This document shows, in pieces, positions 34,451 through 42,385 of a stretch of 64,000 nucleotides of DNA (positions are counted from its first letter, which is position 1; each line of letters begins with the position of its first letter). Source of the DNA: Chitinophaga sp. (GTDB lineage: Bacteria; Bacteroidota; Bacteroidia; Chitinophagales; Chitinophagaceae). The notes beneath the pieces are model-generated. The model saw nothing but the letters and a program-made list of their open reading frames with translations. It was not told the DNA's origin and did not search any database. The stretch covers positions 62,001-126,000 of the forward strand of contig NZ_JAFAIX010000006.1 in the NCBI RefSeq assembly GCF_019236475.1. The letters are read 5' to 3'. The position numbers and the translations under genes are program-made.

Positions 34451-34481
34451 AAAGGCAGCCATTCGCAGGGCTGCCTTTTTT
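34451..34481. terminator. Bidirectional terminator between convergent genes
   Basis: AAAGGCAGCC (34451-34460) pairs with GGCTGCCTTT (34469-34478) with T-runs in both directions (TTTTTT on plus; TTTAATTTTTC on minus). It closes the CHAT locus and the barrel/DUF4270 operon. Confidence 0.88.
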
Positions 34482-34493
34482 GATGCGTTGAAA

Positions 34494-35723
34494 TTAATTA
34501 TACGTTCGCTTGATGAACCATATGTCTCTCAAACTGAAATTGAAGACAGCTTTGATATAATTTTCTTTAATTAAGCCGTTGGCGCTGGTGCCTCGTTGTC
34601 CAGCTTCCAGGCCAATATAATACCTGAGTTGTCCATTTTTGCTCGGAGCAGAAAATCCAATGCTGCCTGACTTATCAGAAATGGCGGTGCCATTGATCAC
34701 CAACGGCGACTGCGTATAGCTGAAGCCTGCCTGGAAGGTCATGCCTTCATAGGTTCTGTTATAGTATTTCTTCTGTAATGCGTATTCAATACCGGTAGAA
34801 TAGCGGTGACCGTCCTGGTAATAATAGCCGGTACCTTTGTCTTGCAGGCCATTCCATTGCTGCTGACGATAATCTGCCACCCAGGTAACCGTACCATTAC
34901 TAAGGGAGATACCACCACCCATTTCGGCGGGCAGCTTGAAGTACTGCGGGGTCTGTTCTTCTGTGAACAGCACGGTTTCGGCTTGGTTAACGATATTCAC
35001 TTTCTCCTGGAGCTTCATCGTGGTTTGGAAGCGATAGGTAGCTCCCAAGCCCAGCACCCAGTTTTTCCCGATTTTACCGGTGTACTGTCCACCTGCGGTG
35101 AAGTTAGGTTTGAAAGTGTATGCATTGTTCTGCGTAACAACAGAGTCGGAGCCCACTGTTTGAGATACATTCAGCGGACCAAACAAAAACCCGGTGGAAA
35201 CTCCAACGGAGAAGTTTTTGGAGAGCTGAAACCCATTGGAGATATAAGCCCTGTTTAAACCGCCGGTACCTTCCATAGTGCCAGTTACGGGAGCGCCGGT
35301 TCCGGTGATATATTGTTTGTTAAGCAATTTAAAGTTCATGCTACTGAAAGGCGTAATCCCTGCACCAATACCCCAGAATTTTGAAGCCTTGAAGCCTATT
35401 GCCAGTCGCTTGAAATTAACATCGGTGGCGTTTTGGGAAAGGTTATTGCCGGTATAGCCAACATTTGTAGCGCCGATAGACACATCCATCATAAAGTTTT
35501 GCGGCGCTAATCCGCTATAGGAAGCGGGGTTCAATTCATTGAGGTAACCCACTGGGCGCCGCCCGATGCCGGAGCTTCCCAGGCCATAGTTGCGGCTGTA
35601 ATCCCTGGTTTCAAGGTCCCCGATACCAAAGGCAGAGTAAATGGAATTAAGCCCGTGCTGCGCTTTTGCGACGTTCGCACCCAGCATCAACACCCAAAGT
35701 ATATGTTGTTTCTTTATTCTCAT
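34494..35723 (-). CDS. Outer-membrane beta-barrel protein, FadL/OmpP1-like
   Basis: Signal peptide 1-21 (ANVAKAQ), then about 385 residues of alternating amphipathic strands rich in Gly, Asn, Tyr and Thr, ending with a charged aromatic strand (FNFSLRDIWFIKRTYN). The N-terminal GLNSIYSAFGIGDLETRDYSRNYGLG pattern is common to a Bacteroidota family of OmpP1/FadL-like transport barrels. Substrate unknown. It lies 19 bp after a DUF4270 lipoprotein gene and the two probably form an outer-membrane pair. Confidence 0.82.
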   Translation of the reverse strand: MRIKKQHILWVLMLGANVAKAQHGLNSIYSAFGIGDLETRDYSRNYGLGSSGIGRRPVGYLNELNPASYSGLAPQNFMMDVSIGATNVGYTGNNLSQNATDVNFKRLAIGFKASKFWGIGAGITPFSSMNFKLLNKQYITGTGAPVTGTMEGTGGLNRAYISNGFQLSKNFSVGVSTGFLFGPLNVSQTVGSDSVVTQNNAYTFKPNFTAGGQYTGKIGKNWVLGLGATYRFQTTMKLQEKVNIVNQAETVLFTEEQTPQYFKLPAEMGGGISLSNGTVTWVADYRQQQWNGLQDKGTGYYYQDGHRYSTGIEYALQKKYYNRTYEGMTFQAGFSYTQSPLVINGTAISDKSGSIGFSAPSKNGQLRYYIGLEAGQRGTSANGLIKENYIKAVFNFSLRDIWFIKRTYN

Positions 35724-35742
35724 GTTGAGTAACTATGTAGTC

Positions 35743-37077
35743 CTATTTGTACAGTATGTAGTAAACCTGGATTTTTAACTTATTGACTGAATTTTGTTTG
35801 TCACCCAATACGAGTCGGTCCAAAGTGATTTTGCCATCGGATGCACTAGGTGTCAATGCCAGTCCACGTGTAGTATATCCCGTAGTGGAAAGTTCTGTCT
35901 GACAATAGGAAGTGATATCGTACTGATAGAAAGTATGTTCGTTGAACATATTATCGATTACCAGGGAGCCGTAGGAAAGGGTATCTGTAATCTTGTTATT
36001 GGCGTCCATGTGGCAGAGTGCGAGCCGTGGTGGGAGCCGATAATTGGAATAGCTGCCAGCTATGGGTTCTACCGTTAGTAAGACCTTCATAAGCTGGAAG
36101 TATTTCCCTAGTTGTAGGAGGCTTTTTAGATAGGGGATATCAATACGTGTAACCAATCCCGTTATAGGCTGCATATATGTTGCATTGCCAGTGCTGGAAG
36201 ACGACAGTGTAGGCGCAGTATGGCTCAGGGGACTAATAGCAGTACCTGAGCGGTCATACGCCACATGGTTAAACTGAAGGGTAGGAGCCGTCATCTTGAA
36301 ATCAGCATATTTAACTGTTGTAATCGCCTCATTAATATGATAATACAGTCGCATATAGAGGGAGCTATCGTTTGCCAGGAAACCGGTTACTGTTTTACTA
36401 GTAGGACCGGCTTCAATATTCAGCCCTTTAAAGAATTGTAACCAGGTAGCAGAAGTGCTGATATCCGCGCTTTTGCTGCGTATCATTTCAAACAGTTGTG
36501 CGCCCAGTGCGTCTGACATTGGTATCCTGATAACATTATCCGTTTTAGGTCGGAGGATGCCGGTAAACGAAGCTAAAGGTGTGGTTTCCGTCTGGAAAGT
36601 ATTGTTGTTGTAAATATTGATATAGTTGGTAGCCGGCTGAATGGTTTGTTGTACGCGGTAAATGCGGAAATCCTGTTGGATGGTAGTATCGCCAACAGCA
36701 TATCCATTGGGTTTCATCACCAGCACCATAGAATCGTAGGTAGCGCCGAATTCCGGGATATCCAGGGTAGGAGGTGCTGCAATCTGGAAGTAGGTACCGG
36801 CGGTGATTTTACCAAAGAGCGGGTCTGTATTCTGACCTACGAGGGCATTGCCAGCGCCGGAAGTAGGAACGGAATCATACTGGACACTCTGCATTTGTAC
36901 CGTGAGGGTATCACTCAGGATATAATCTGTATTCTGATTACTAGCAATGATATTGTCGTAAGTAAATCCTGCTTTCTGACAGGAAGATAATGTTGCTATC
37001 AGTAGCACTATAGCCAGGATACCCGTTAGCGGAAAACGAAAGATCCTGTAAATGAAATGATCCCTTTTATAATTCAT
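35743..37077 (-). CDS. DUF4270 family lipoprotein
   Basis: The Met at 37077 (MNYKRDHFIYR) is chosen because it gives a lipoprotein signal with the lipobox LATLSSC-like sequence (LLIATLSSC) at about residues 27-35. The mature part contains the family's usual features: a DTLTVQMQSVQYDSVPTSG strand near the N-terminus, GQNTDPLFGKITAGTYFQI, and a C-terminal region with GLALTPSASDGKITLDRLVLGD. DUF4270 proteins are cell-surface or outer-membrane lipoproteins of unknown role, typical of Bacteroidota. It precedes the FadL-like barrel. Confidence 0.85.
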   Translation of the reverse strand: MNYKRDHFIYRIFRFPLTGILAIVLLIATLSSCQKAGFTYDNIIASNQNTDYILSDTLTVQMQSVQYDSVPTSGAGNALVGQNTDPLFGKITAGTYFQIAAPPTLDIPEFGATYDSMVLVMKPNGYAVGDTTIQQDFRIYRVQQTIQPATNYINIYNNNTFQTETTPLASFTGILRPKTDNVIRIPMSDALGAQLFEMIRSKSADISTSATWLQFFKGLNIEAGPTSKTVTGFLANDSSLYMRLYYHINEAITTVKYADFKMTAPTLQFNHVAYDRSGTAISPLSHTAPTLSSSSTGNATYMQPITGLVTRIDIPYLKSLLQLGKYFQLMKVLLTVEPIAGSYSNYRLPPRLALCHMDANNKITDTLSYGSLVIDNMFNEHTFYQYDITSYCQTELSTTGYTTRGLALTPSASDGKITLDRLVLGDKQNSVNKLKIQVYYILYK

Positions 37078-37272
37078 AGTGCGCAATTTTAGACAGGATC
37101 GATACTTACTTGAGCTGTAATATGCCAATAGGGGAATTTTATCGACGAACAGGAACATCCGTTCCATGTGCCGCCAATAGCGGCCCTAGCGGACTTATCA
37201 CCCCAAAGATTACTGCTGGCAGATAAAAAACAGGGATTTATCCCGTAAAAACGGGCGACGATCTATTTCCTG

Positions 37273-37302
37273 TTTGACGGAATGTTACTGCGGATAATTT
37301 TG
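37273..37302 (+). promoter_or_regulatory. Promoter of the kelch lipoprotein gene
   Basis: TTTG (37273-37276), 18-bp spacer, TAATTTTG (37295-37302), a full match to the Bacteroidota consensus. The sequence just downstream, GGCGCTGTTAAAAAG, recurs after the -7 element of the TonB-receptor gene at 42352. Confidence 0.75.
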
Positions 37303-37319
37303 GCGCTGTTAAAAAGGAT

Positions 37320-38324
37320 ATGCAAATGCGTAATTTCAAAAGTTATAGTTTATTATTGATCGCCTCGGTGTTGGCTTCTTGTTCCAAGGACAGTACATCT
37401 ACCTCCAAACTGGGTAACTGGATCAAGCGTTCTGAATTTGAAGGGGTGGCCAGAAGCGCTGCCGCATCATTTGTGATTAATAATTTAGCCTACGTGGGTA
37501 CCGGTTACGATGGTACGAACAGGCTGCAGGACTTTTGGGTATATGATGTTAACCTGAATCAATGGACGCAGAAAGCCATGTTCCCTGGTGTGGGTCGTAA
37601 TAACGCCACTGGCTTCGCTGCACTCGGTAAAGGATATATTGGTACCGGTTATGATGGCCTGAATAAATTGAGCGATTTCTATCAATACGATCCAACTGCT
37701 AATGCCTGGACCCGTAAGGCCGATTTCGCCGGAACTGCACGTTATGGCGCTGTTGGATTCGCATTAAAAGACCAAGGATACATTGCTACTGGTTATGATG
37801 GTAACTGGCTGAAAGATAACTGGAAATATGACCCAACCAGCAATACTTGGACACAAGCACTGAGTATCAATACCGGAAAGAGAACAGATGCTTCTGTTTT
37901 TGTGATCGGTAACAGAGCCTATGTGTGCATGGGTACTGCTAATGGTACGAATGTAACTGACTTCTATGCTTATGATGCAGATTCGTCCGCGTGGATACAA
38001 TTACGTCCTATTGCCAATGTATCTGATCAAAGCTATGATGATGCTTACAACTTCGCTGGTTATGCCGCTGCATCATTTGCTATGAAAGGAAAAGGTTACA
38101 TCGCTACCGGTATAAAAAGCGGATTGTCTACCGCTGTATGGGAATACGATCCTACCACTGATCTGTGGGTACAGAAAACAGATTTTGAAGGTGCGGCACG
38201 CAGCTATGCTACCGGCTTTACGGTGAATGATCGTGGATTCTTAGTACTGGGAACCAGCTCCAGCCAACCATTTGATGATATGCGGGAATTTGATCCAACT
38301 GCACAATACAATCCCAATGACTAA
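37320..38324 (+). CDS. Kelch-repeat lipoprotein
   Basis: Lipoprotein signal with lipobox ASVLASC (about 16-22). The mature part holds six repeats of about 46-50 residues, each with a hydrophobic strand, a Gly pair and a W/Y-x-YD end: YVGTGYDG...WVYD, YIGTGYDG...YQYD, YIATGYDG...WKYD, YVCMGTANG...YAYD, YIATGIKSG...WEYD and FLVLGTSS...REFD. This is a six-bladed kelch beta-propeller of the cell surface, probably for protein or glycan binding. An alternative start is the Met two codons later. The DUF4907 gene overlaps its end by 8 bp. Confidence 0.9.
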   Translation: MQMRNFKSYSLLLIASVLASCSKDSTSTSKLGNWIKRSEFEGVARSAAASFVINNLAYVGTGYDGTNRLQDFWVYDVNLNQWTQKAMFPGVGRNNATGFAALGKGYIGTGYDGLNKLSDFYQYDPTANAWTRKADFAGTARYGAVGFALKDQGYIATGYDGNWLKDNWKYDPTSNTWTQALSINTGKRTDASVFVIGNRAYVCMGTANGTNVTDFYAYDADSSAWIQLRPIANVSDQSYDDAYNFAGYAAASFAMKGKGYIATGIKSGLSTAVWEYDPTTDLWVQKTDFEGAARSYATGFTVNDRGFLVLGTSSSQPFDDMREFDPTAQYNPND

Positions 38325-38652
38325 GCGTAATTATCTACTATTTGCCAGCTTCATGGTATTGCTGGCAGTAGTTGCCTGGCGTTTCGCAAAACATACGGAA
38401 TCCAAACAGGATGATATGTTGTCTGTCGTGGCAGAGCCTTTCCAGGTGCAAGATGGCTGGGGATACAAGGTAGTCGTAGAGGGGAAAACCTACATTTACC
38501 AGGATGCTATTCCCGGACTTCCAGGCAACAGACCTTTTACATCAAAAGATGATGCGCTGCGTGTAGGAAATATGGTGGTGACAAAACTCACCCATCATAA
38601 AATTCCTTCCATCAGTGAAGCAGATTTAAAATCGTTACAGATTAATTACTGA
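38317..38652 (+). CDS. DUF4907 family protein, membrane-anchored, 111 aa
   Basis: The ATG at 38317 lies within the last codons of the kelch gene. One N-terminal hydrophobic segment (YLLFASFMVLLAVVAWRF, about 5-22) acts as signal or anchor; the mature part has WGYKVVVEGKTYIYQDAIPGLPGNRPF and a SEADL C-terminal motif, which I recognise as the DUF4907 pattern. Members often follow kelch or galactose-oxidase-like lipoprotein genes, as here, suggesting a joint surface complex of unknown role. The two-hairpin repeat follows and can act as its terminator. Confidence 0.82.
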   Translation: MTKRNYLLFASFMVLLAVVAWRFAKHTESKQDDMLSVVAEPFQVQDGWGYKVVVEGKTYIYQDAIPGLPGNRPFTSKDDALRVGNMVVTKLTHHKIPSISEADLKSLQINY

Positions 38653-38673
38653 TAAACAGAAATCTATTGTCTG

Positions 38674-38755
38674 TTGTTCCTGCCCATCGGGCAGGAACAA
38701 CGAAAAAAATGAAAAAAACTGAACTTGACGTCGCAGACGTCAAGTTCAGTTTTTT
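38674..38755. repeat. Two-hairpin palindromic element, copy 2
   Basis: Hairpin 1: TTGTTCCTGCCC (38674-38685) with GGGCAGGAACAA (38689-38700), loop ATC, 12 bp perfect. Hairpin 2: a perfect 20-bp stem, 38713-38732 with 38736-38755, tip GACGTC-GCA-GACGTC; its lower stem (ACTGAACTT) differs from copy 1 (ACCGGATTT) on both arms so that pairing is kept. Ends in a T-run, so it may terminate the kelch/DUF4907 transcript. Confidence 0.92.
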
Positions 38756-38917
38756 ATTTTGAGCATAGGCGGAGAACGCCATGTTTAATAGATTTTAAGG
38801 AATCTTTAAGAGTATTTTAATTGGATATTTTATTTTAACATATTGTATGTACTCGATTAACACATTTTAACACTAGTATATCCAGATCCTTACTAAGTTT
38901 ATCGCATCGTTTAGAAG

Positions 38918-40195
38918 ATGCTTAACTTAAAACAGCTAACGAGGTATCGTCCGTTCATTATCAGCCTGCACGTATTAGCGTGGACATGCTTTCTGTTCAT
39001 GCCTTTTTTTATATATCGGATAAAGATCTTGCATCCTGGTTTTTTCGTGAAAGAGCTAGTGGATAACCTTATATTGATCGGGTTATTTTATCTGAATATT
39101 TACGTACTGATACCGAAGTTTTTCAACCAGAAGAAAATCGCCGTTTATCTCAGCAGTATTATATTGTTGATTGTATTTATCACCTTGCAGCAAGTATCGT
39201 TGGATTATTACGTATTTGGTCCGCGTATGCATGCCGCGTCAGCAGTGGCTTTTCGAGCAGATAAAAAATTGAATGAGCAGGTAGTAACTTCTGGTGCTAG
39301 CCCTTCGTTTAAAATACAAGTGGGAACACCGCCGCCATTTCATCAAGTGGTAGAAGAAGTGATTCCGGCATTGCATCCAGGGCCTCCTGTTATTCATCAA
39401 ATGATTTCGGATCCTGACAGTTTAATACCCATTCCCAGAAGAATGAGAATGTTGGGTATGGGGGGTGTTAGGCCAAGTTTCTGGGAATATCTATTGTTTC
39501 CCGAGGTATTAAGACGATCGGGATTTTTTGCTTTGCTCATGTTATTTATGAGCGGTTTTATAAAGATTGCGCAGGAATGGTTTAAGAGTGAGAAACAACG
39601 AGAAGAGCTGAAAGTAGAGAAATTAAATGCCGAGTTAAAATTTTTAAAGTCACAGATTAATCCTCACTTCCTTTTTAACTGTCTAAACACTATCTATTCC
39701 CTGGCGCATAAACATTCGGAACAGACGGAACATGCTATCCTGAAGCTATCGACCATCATGCGTTATATGATCTATGAGTCCAATGAAGCCAAAGTGATGC
39801 TAGAACACGAATTACGGTACCTACAAGATTATATAGACATTCAAAAATTACGTCTTCCCAAGGATATAGATATAGTTTATAATGTAAGCGGGGCCCCCGG
39901 CACCTTATTAATAGAGCCGATGTTGCTAGTGCCGTTTGTAGAGAATGCCTTCAAGCATGGGATTAGCTATGCAGAAGAGTCATTCATTCACATTGATATT
40001 TCGATTGATGAAAATATGATCCGACTAATTGTTAAAAACAGCCACTTTAAAGAGCGAGTGGCGGAGAGAGGCGGTATAGGATTGCAGAACGTAACCAAAA
40101 GACTGGAATTGCTTTATCCCGAAGACTATGCCCTGGATATCCAGGATGCCGGTAGTGAATTTATTGTTGATCTTAAACTGTTCTTGAAAAAATGA
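38918..40195 (+). CDS. Sensor histidine kinase, LytS/YehU type
   Basis: Four hydrophobic segments in residues 1-110 and another at about 205-225 form the membrane part; a poorly conserved loop (about 110-200, Pro/His-rich) lies between. The kinase core has the characteristic KSQINPHFLFNCLNTIYSLA motif with phospho-acceptor His250, and a GHKL ATPase with PFVENAFKHGI and GGIGLQNVTKRLELLYP. The response regulator gene overlaps by 4 bp (ATGA), so the pair is a two-component system. The stimulus is unknown. Confidence 0.95.
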   Translation: MLNLKQLTRYRPFIISLHVLAWTCFLFMPFFIYRIKILHPGFFVKELVDNLILIGLFYLNIYVLIPKFFNQKKIAVYLSSIILLIVFITLQQVSLDYYVFGPRMHAASAVAFRADKKLNEQVVTSGASPSFKIQVGTPPPFHQVVEEVIPALHPGPPVIHQMISDPDSLIPIPRRMRMLGMGGVRPSFWEYLLFPEVLRRSGFFALLMLFMSGFIKIAQEWFKSEKQREELKVEKLNAELKFLKSQINPHFLFNCLNTIYSLAHKHSEQTEHAILKLSTIMRYMIYESNEAKVMLEHELRYLQDYIDIQKLRLPKDIDIVYNVSGAPGTLLIEPMLLVPFVENAFKHGISYAEESFIHIDISIDENMIRLIVKNSHFKERVAERGGIGLQNVTKRLELLYPEDYALDIQDAGSEFIVDLKLFLKK

Positions 40196-40905
40196 TCAAG
40201 TGTATTGCGGTAGACGATGAGCCTCTGGCCCTGGAAATCATCGAGGATTATATCCGGAAAGTCCCTTTCCTGTCGCTGGAAGGTAAATTCGAAAATGCAG
40301 CTACTGCGCTGCGATACCTGCAAGATGAACCAGTAGACCTGGTATTCTTGGATATCAAAATGCCTGATATTACCGGTATACAGTTCTTGAAATCCCTCAA
40401 ACATCCGCCTATGGTAGTTTTTACCACTGCTTATGGAGAATATGCCCTGGATGGGTTTAACTTGGATGTGGTAGATTATCTCCTGAAACCCGTTCCCTTC
40501 GAACGTTTTCTGAAAGCAGCCGGGAAGGCCAGGGAGCTAATGTCTGCCAACCAACAAAAATCTAGCCCTGTAGTGGAAGCTGCTTGGTTAAATGATTACA
40601 TATTTATCAAAACAGAATATAAAATAATTAAGATAAATCTGGAAGACATCCTTTTCATCGAAGCCTTAAAGGATTACACCAAGATTTATACGCAGGTCCA
40701 GCCCGTATTGACGCTCCGCAGCCTCAAATCTTTCGAGACCAGGTTGCCAGCAGATAAATTTATTCGGGTACACCGTTCGTACCTGGTGAGCCTGAATAAA
40801 ATCAACTCGGTGGAAAAGAATACCGTGATGATTGCCAATCAGTCCATTCCCATTAGTGACGGGTACCGCGACCGGTTCTATGACGTCATCAACAAAAATT
40901 CGTAA
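40192..40905 (+). CDS. LytTR-family response regulator
   Basis: Receiver domain (1 to about 118) with Asp54 as phosphorylation site (LVFLDIKMPD) and the KPVPF lysine; LytTR DNA-binding domain (about 130-237) with IFIKTEYKIIKINLEDILFIEALKDY and FIRVHRSYLVSLNKI. Partner of the overlapping LytS-type kinase. Target promoters cannot be read here. Confidence 0.96.
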   Translation: MIKCIAVDDEPLALEIIEDYIRKVPFLSLEGKFENAATALRYLQDEPVDLVFLDIKMPDITGIQFLKSLKHPPMVVFTTAYGEYALDGFNLDVVDYLLKPVPFERFLKAAGKARELMSANQQKSSPVVEAAWLNDYIFIKTEYKIIKINLEDILFIEALKDYTKIYTQVQPVLTLRSLKSFETRLPADKFIRVHRSYLVSLNKINSVEKNTVMIANQSIPISDGYRDRFYDVINKNS

Positions 40906-40980
40906 TTCGTATTTTTTTCGGACCTTTGCCCTGTTTTTTTGAAACCACCATTATTATTCTTTTTTTCAAAAACCATCGCA

Positions 40981-42105
40981 TTGGAAAGAATATATTTTGA
41001 CAACGCAGCCACCACGTCGCTGGACCCAGCAGTTTTGGAAGCTATGCTGCCCTACATGACGGAGAAGTTCGGAAACCCTTCTTCTATTTACTCTTATGGT
41101 AGGGAGTCCCGGCTGGGAATCGAAAACGCACGCAAGTCAGTAGCTAAAATCCTGAATGCCCACCCAGGTGAGATTTTCTTTACCTCTGGTGGTACTGAAG
41201 CCAGCAACACTGCTATCAATGCAGCTATTAGAGATCTGGGATGTAAACACATCATCTCTTCTCCTATTGAGCACCATGCTACCCTGCATACCGTAGAACA
41301 TCTGCACCATGAAGGGGTGAAGCTGTCTTACGTAAAGCTGTTGCCTAACGGACATGTGGATCTGGAAAGCCTCCGCGAATTACTCGCCGGTTCTAAAGAA
41401 AGATCCCTGGTGACTTTAATGCACGCCAACAACGAAATTGGCAACCTGCTGGATATCCACGCAGTAGGCGCCCTCTGCAAAGAGTTTGACGCTATTTTCC
41501 ATTCGGACACTGTACAGACAGTAGGTCACTATCCATTTGACCTGCGCAATACGCCTGTACATTTCATTACCGGCGCCGGTCATAAATTCCATGGCCCTAA
41601 AGGTGTTGGTATTTTGTACATCAACGAAAACGTGAAAATCACGCCATTTCTCCAAGGTGGTAGCCAAGAACGTAACATGCGTGCCGGTACCGAGAACCTG
41701 TATGGTATCATCGGTTTTGCCAAAGCGCTGGAACTGGCCACTGCTCAACAAGAAGAACATAGCAAACATATCAATGATGTACGTATGTACATGGTTGAAC
41801 AGTTGCTACAGCATATCCCTGGAGTAGGATTCAACGGTGATCTGAAAGGCCGCAGCCTTTACACCGTATTAAATGTTTCATTCCCTAAAACGGAGAAAAC
41901 TGAAATGATCCTCTTCAACTTGGATATCAACGGTATCTGTGCTTCCGGCGGTAGTGCTTGCACTTCCGGCGCCAACGCAGGATCTCACGTGATCCAGGCT
42001 ATCAACAACAATCCTAATCAGATTGCTGTACGCTTCTCCTTCTCTAAATACAATACCAAAGCAGAAGTAGATAAAGTGATTGCCAAACTGAAAGAGATTA
42101 TCTAA
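40981..42105 (+). CDS. Cysteine desulfurase (NifS/IscS-like)
   Basis: PLP enzyme that removes sulfur from cysteine for Fe-S clusters and thio-modified tRNA. I place the start at the TTG at 40981 (read as Met, then ERIYFDNAATT), which matches the usual family start; a TTG at 40939 would add 14 residues (KPPLLFFFSKTIAL) lacking family resemblance. The PLP lysine is in GAGHKFHGPKG and the active Cys is about residue 327 in GGSACTSGA, on a short loop as in the NifS-like group. No isc/suf genes adjoin it. Confidence 0.93.
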   Translation: MERIYFDNAATTSLDPAVLEAMLPYMTEKFGNPSSIYSYGRESRLGIENARKSVAKILNAHPGEIFFTSGGTEASNTAINAAIRDLGCKHIISSPIEHHATLHTVEHLHHEGVKLSYVKLLPNGHVDLESLRELLAGSKERSLVTLMHANNEIGNLLDIHAVGALCKEFDAIFHSDTVQTVGHYPFDLRNTPVHFITGAGHKFHGPKGVGILYINENVKITPFLQGGSQERNMRAGTENLYGIIGFAKALELATAQQEEHSKHINDVRMYMVEQLLQHIPGVGFNGDLKGRSLYTVLNVSFPKTEKTEMILFNLDINGICASGGSACTSGANAGSHVIQAINNNPNQIAVRFSFSKYNTKAEVDKVIAKLKEII

Positions 42106-42129
42106 AACGACATCAACGTTTCAATAAAA

Positions 42130-42170
42130 CATCAAAGGTCCCGGGATTCCCGGGACCTTTGATGTTTATA
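42130..42170 (+). terminator. Long-stem terminator after the cysteine desulfurase gene
   Basis: A 17-bp perfect stem, 42130-42146 with 42148-42164, centred on one T; the core is GGTCCCGGGA / TCCCGGGACC. Followed by TTTATA. The near-zero loop means the top pairs must open in RNA. It does not belong to the GACGTC-tipped repeat family. Confidence 0.8.
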
Positions 42171-42351
42171 ACTATACTTATTCTGTAAGCAGAACAGAGT
42201 CGGTAGGCTTTGATGATAAATTAGTTTTTCCCGATTTGATAGATTGTATTATAGATAAAATCTTGATTTAAAGAAAGTAATATATATTTTAAATAATACT
42301 TTTAAAATCTGGTTTTTCCGCATTCGAGTAAATAATCTTTTCTGCTCCTTC

Positions 42352-42359
42352 TAATTTTG
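42352..42359 (+). promoter_or_regulatory. -7 element of the TonB-receptor gene
   Basis: TAATTTTG, a full match to TAnnTTTG, 27 bp before the ATG at 42386. I see no TTTG at the usual distance upstream. The downstream TGCGCTGTTAAAG resembles the stretch after the kelch promoter. Confidence 0.5.
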
Positions 42360-42385
42360 TGCGCTGTTAAAGCGCCTATTTGATT

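Noticed and set aside
42130..42164. Fourth copy of the GACGTC-tipped repeat
   Set aside because: It has a single hairpin with a CCCGGGA core, lacks the GACGTC-GCA tip and the first hairpin.
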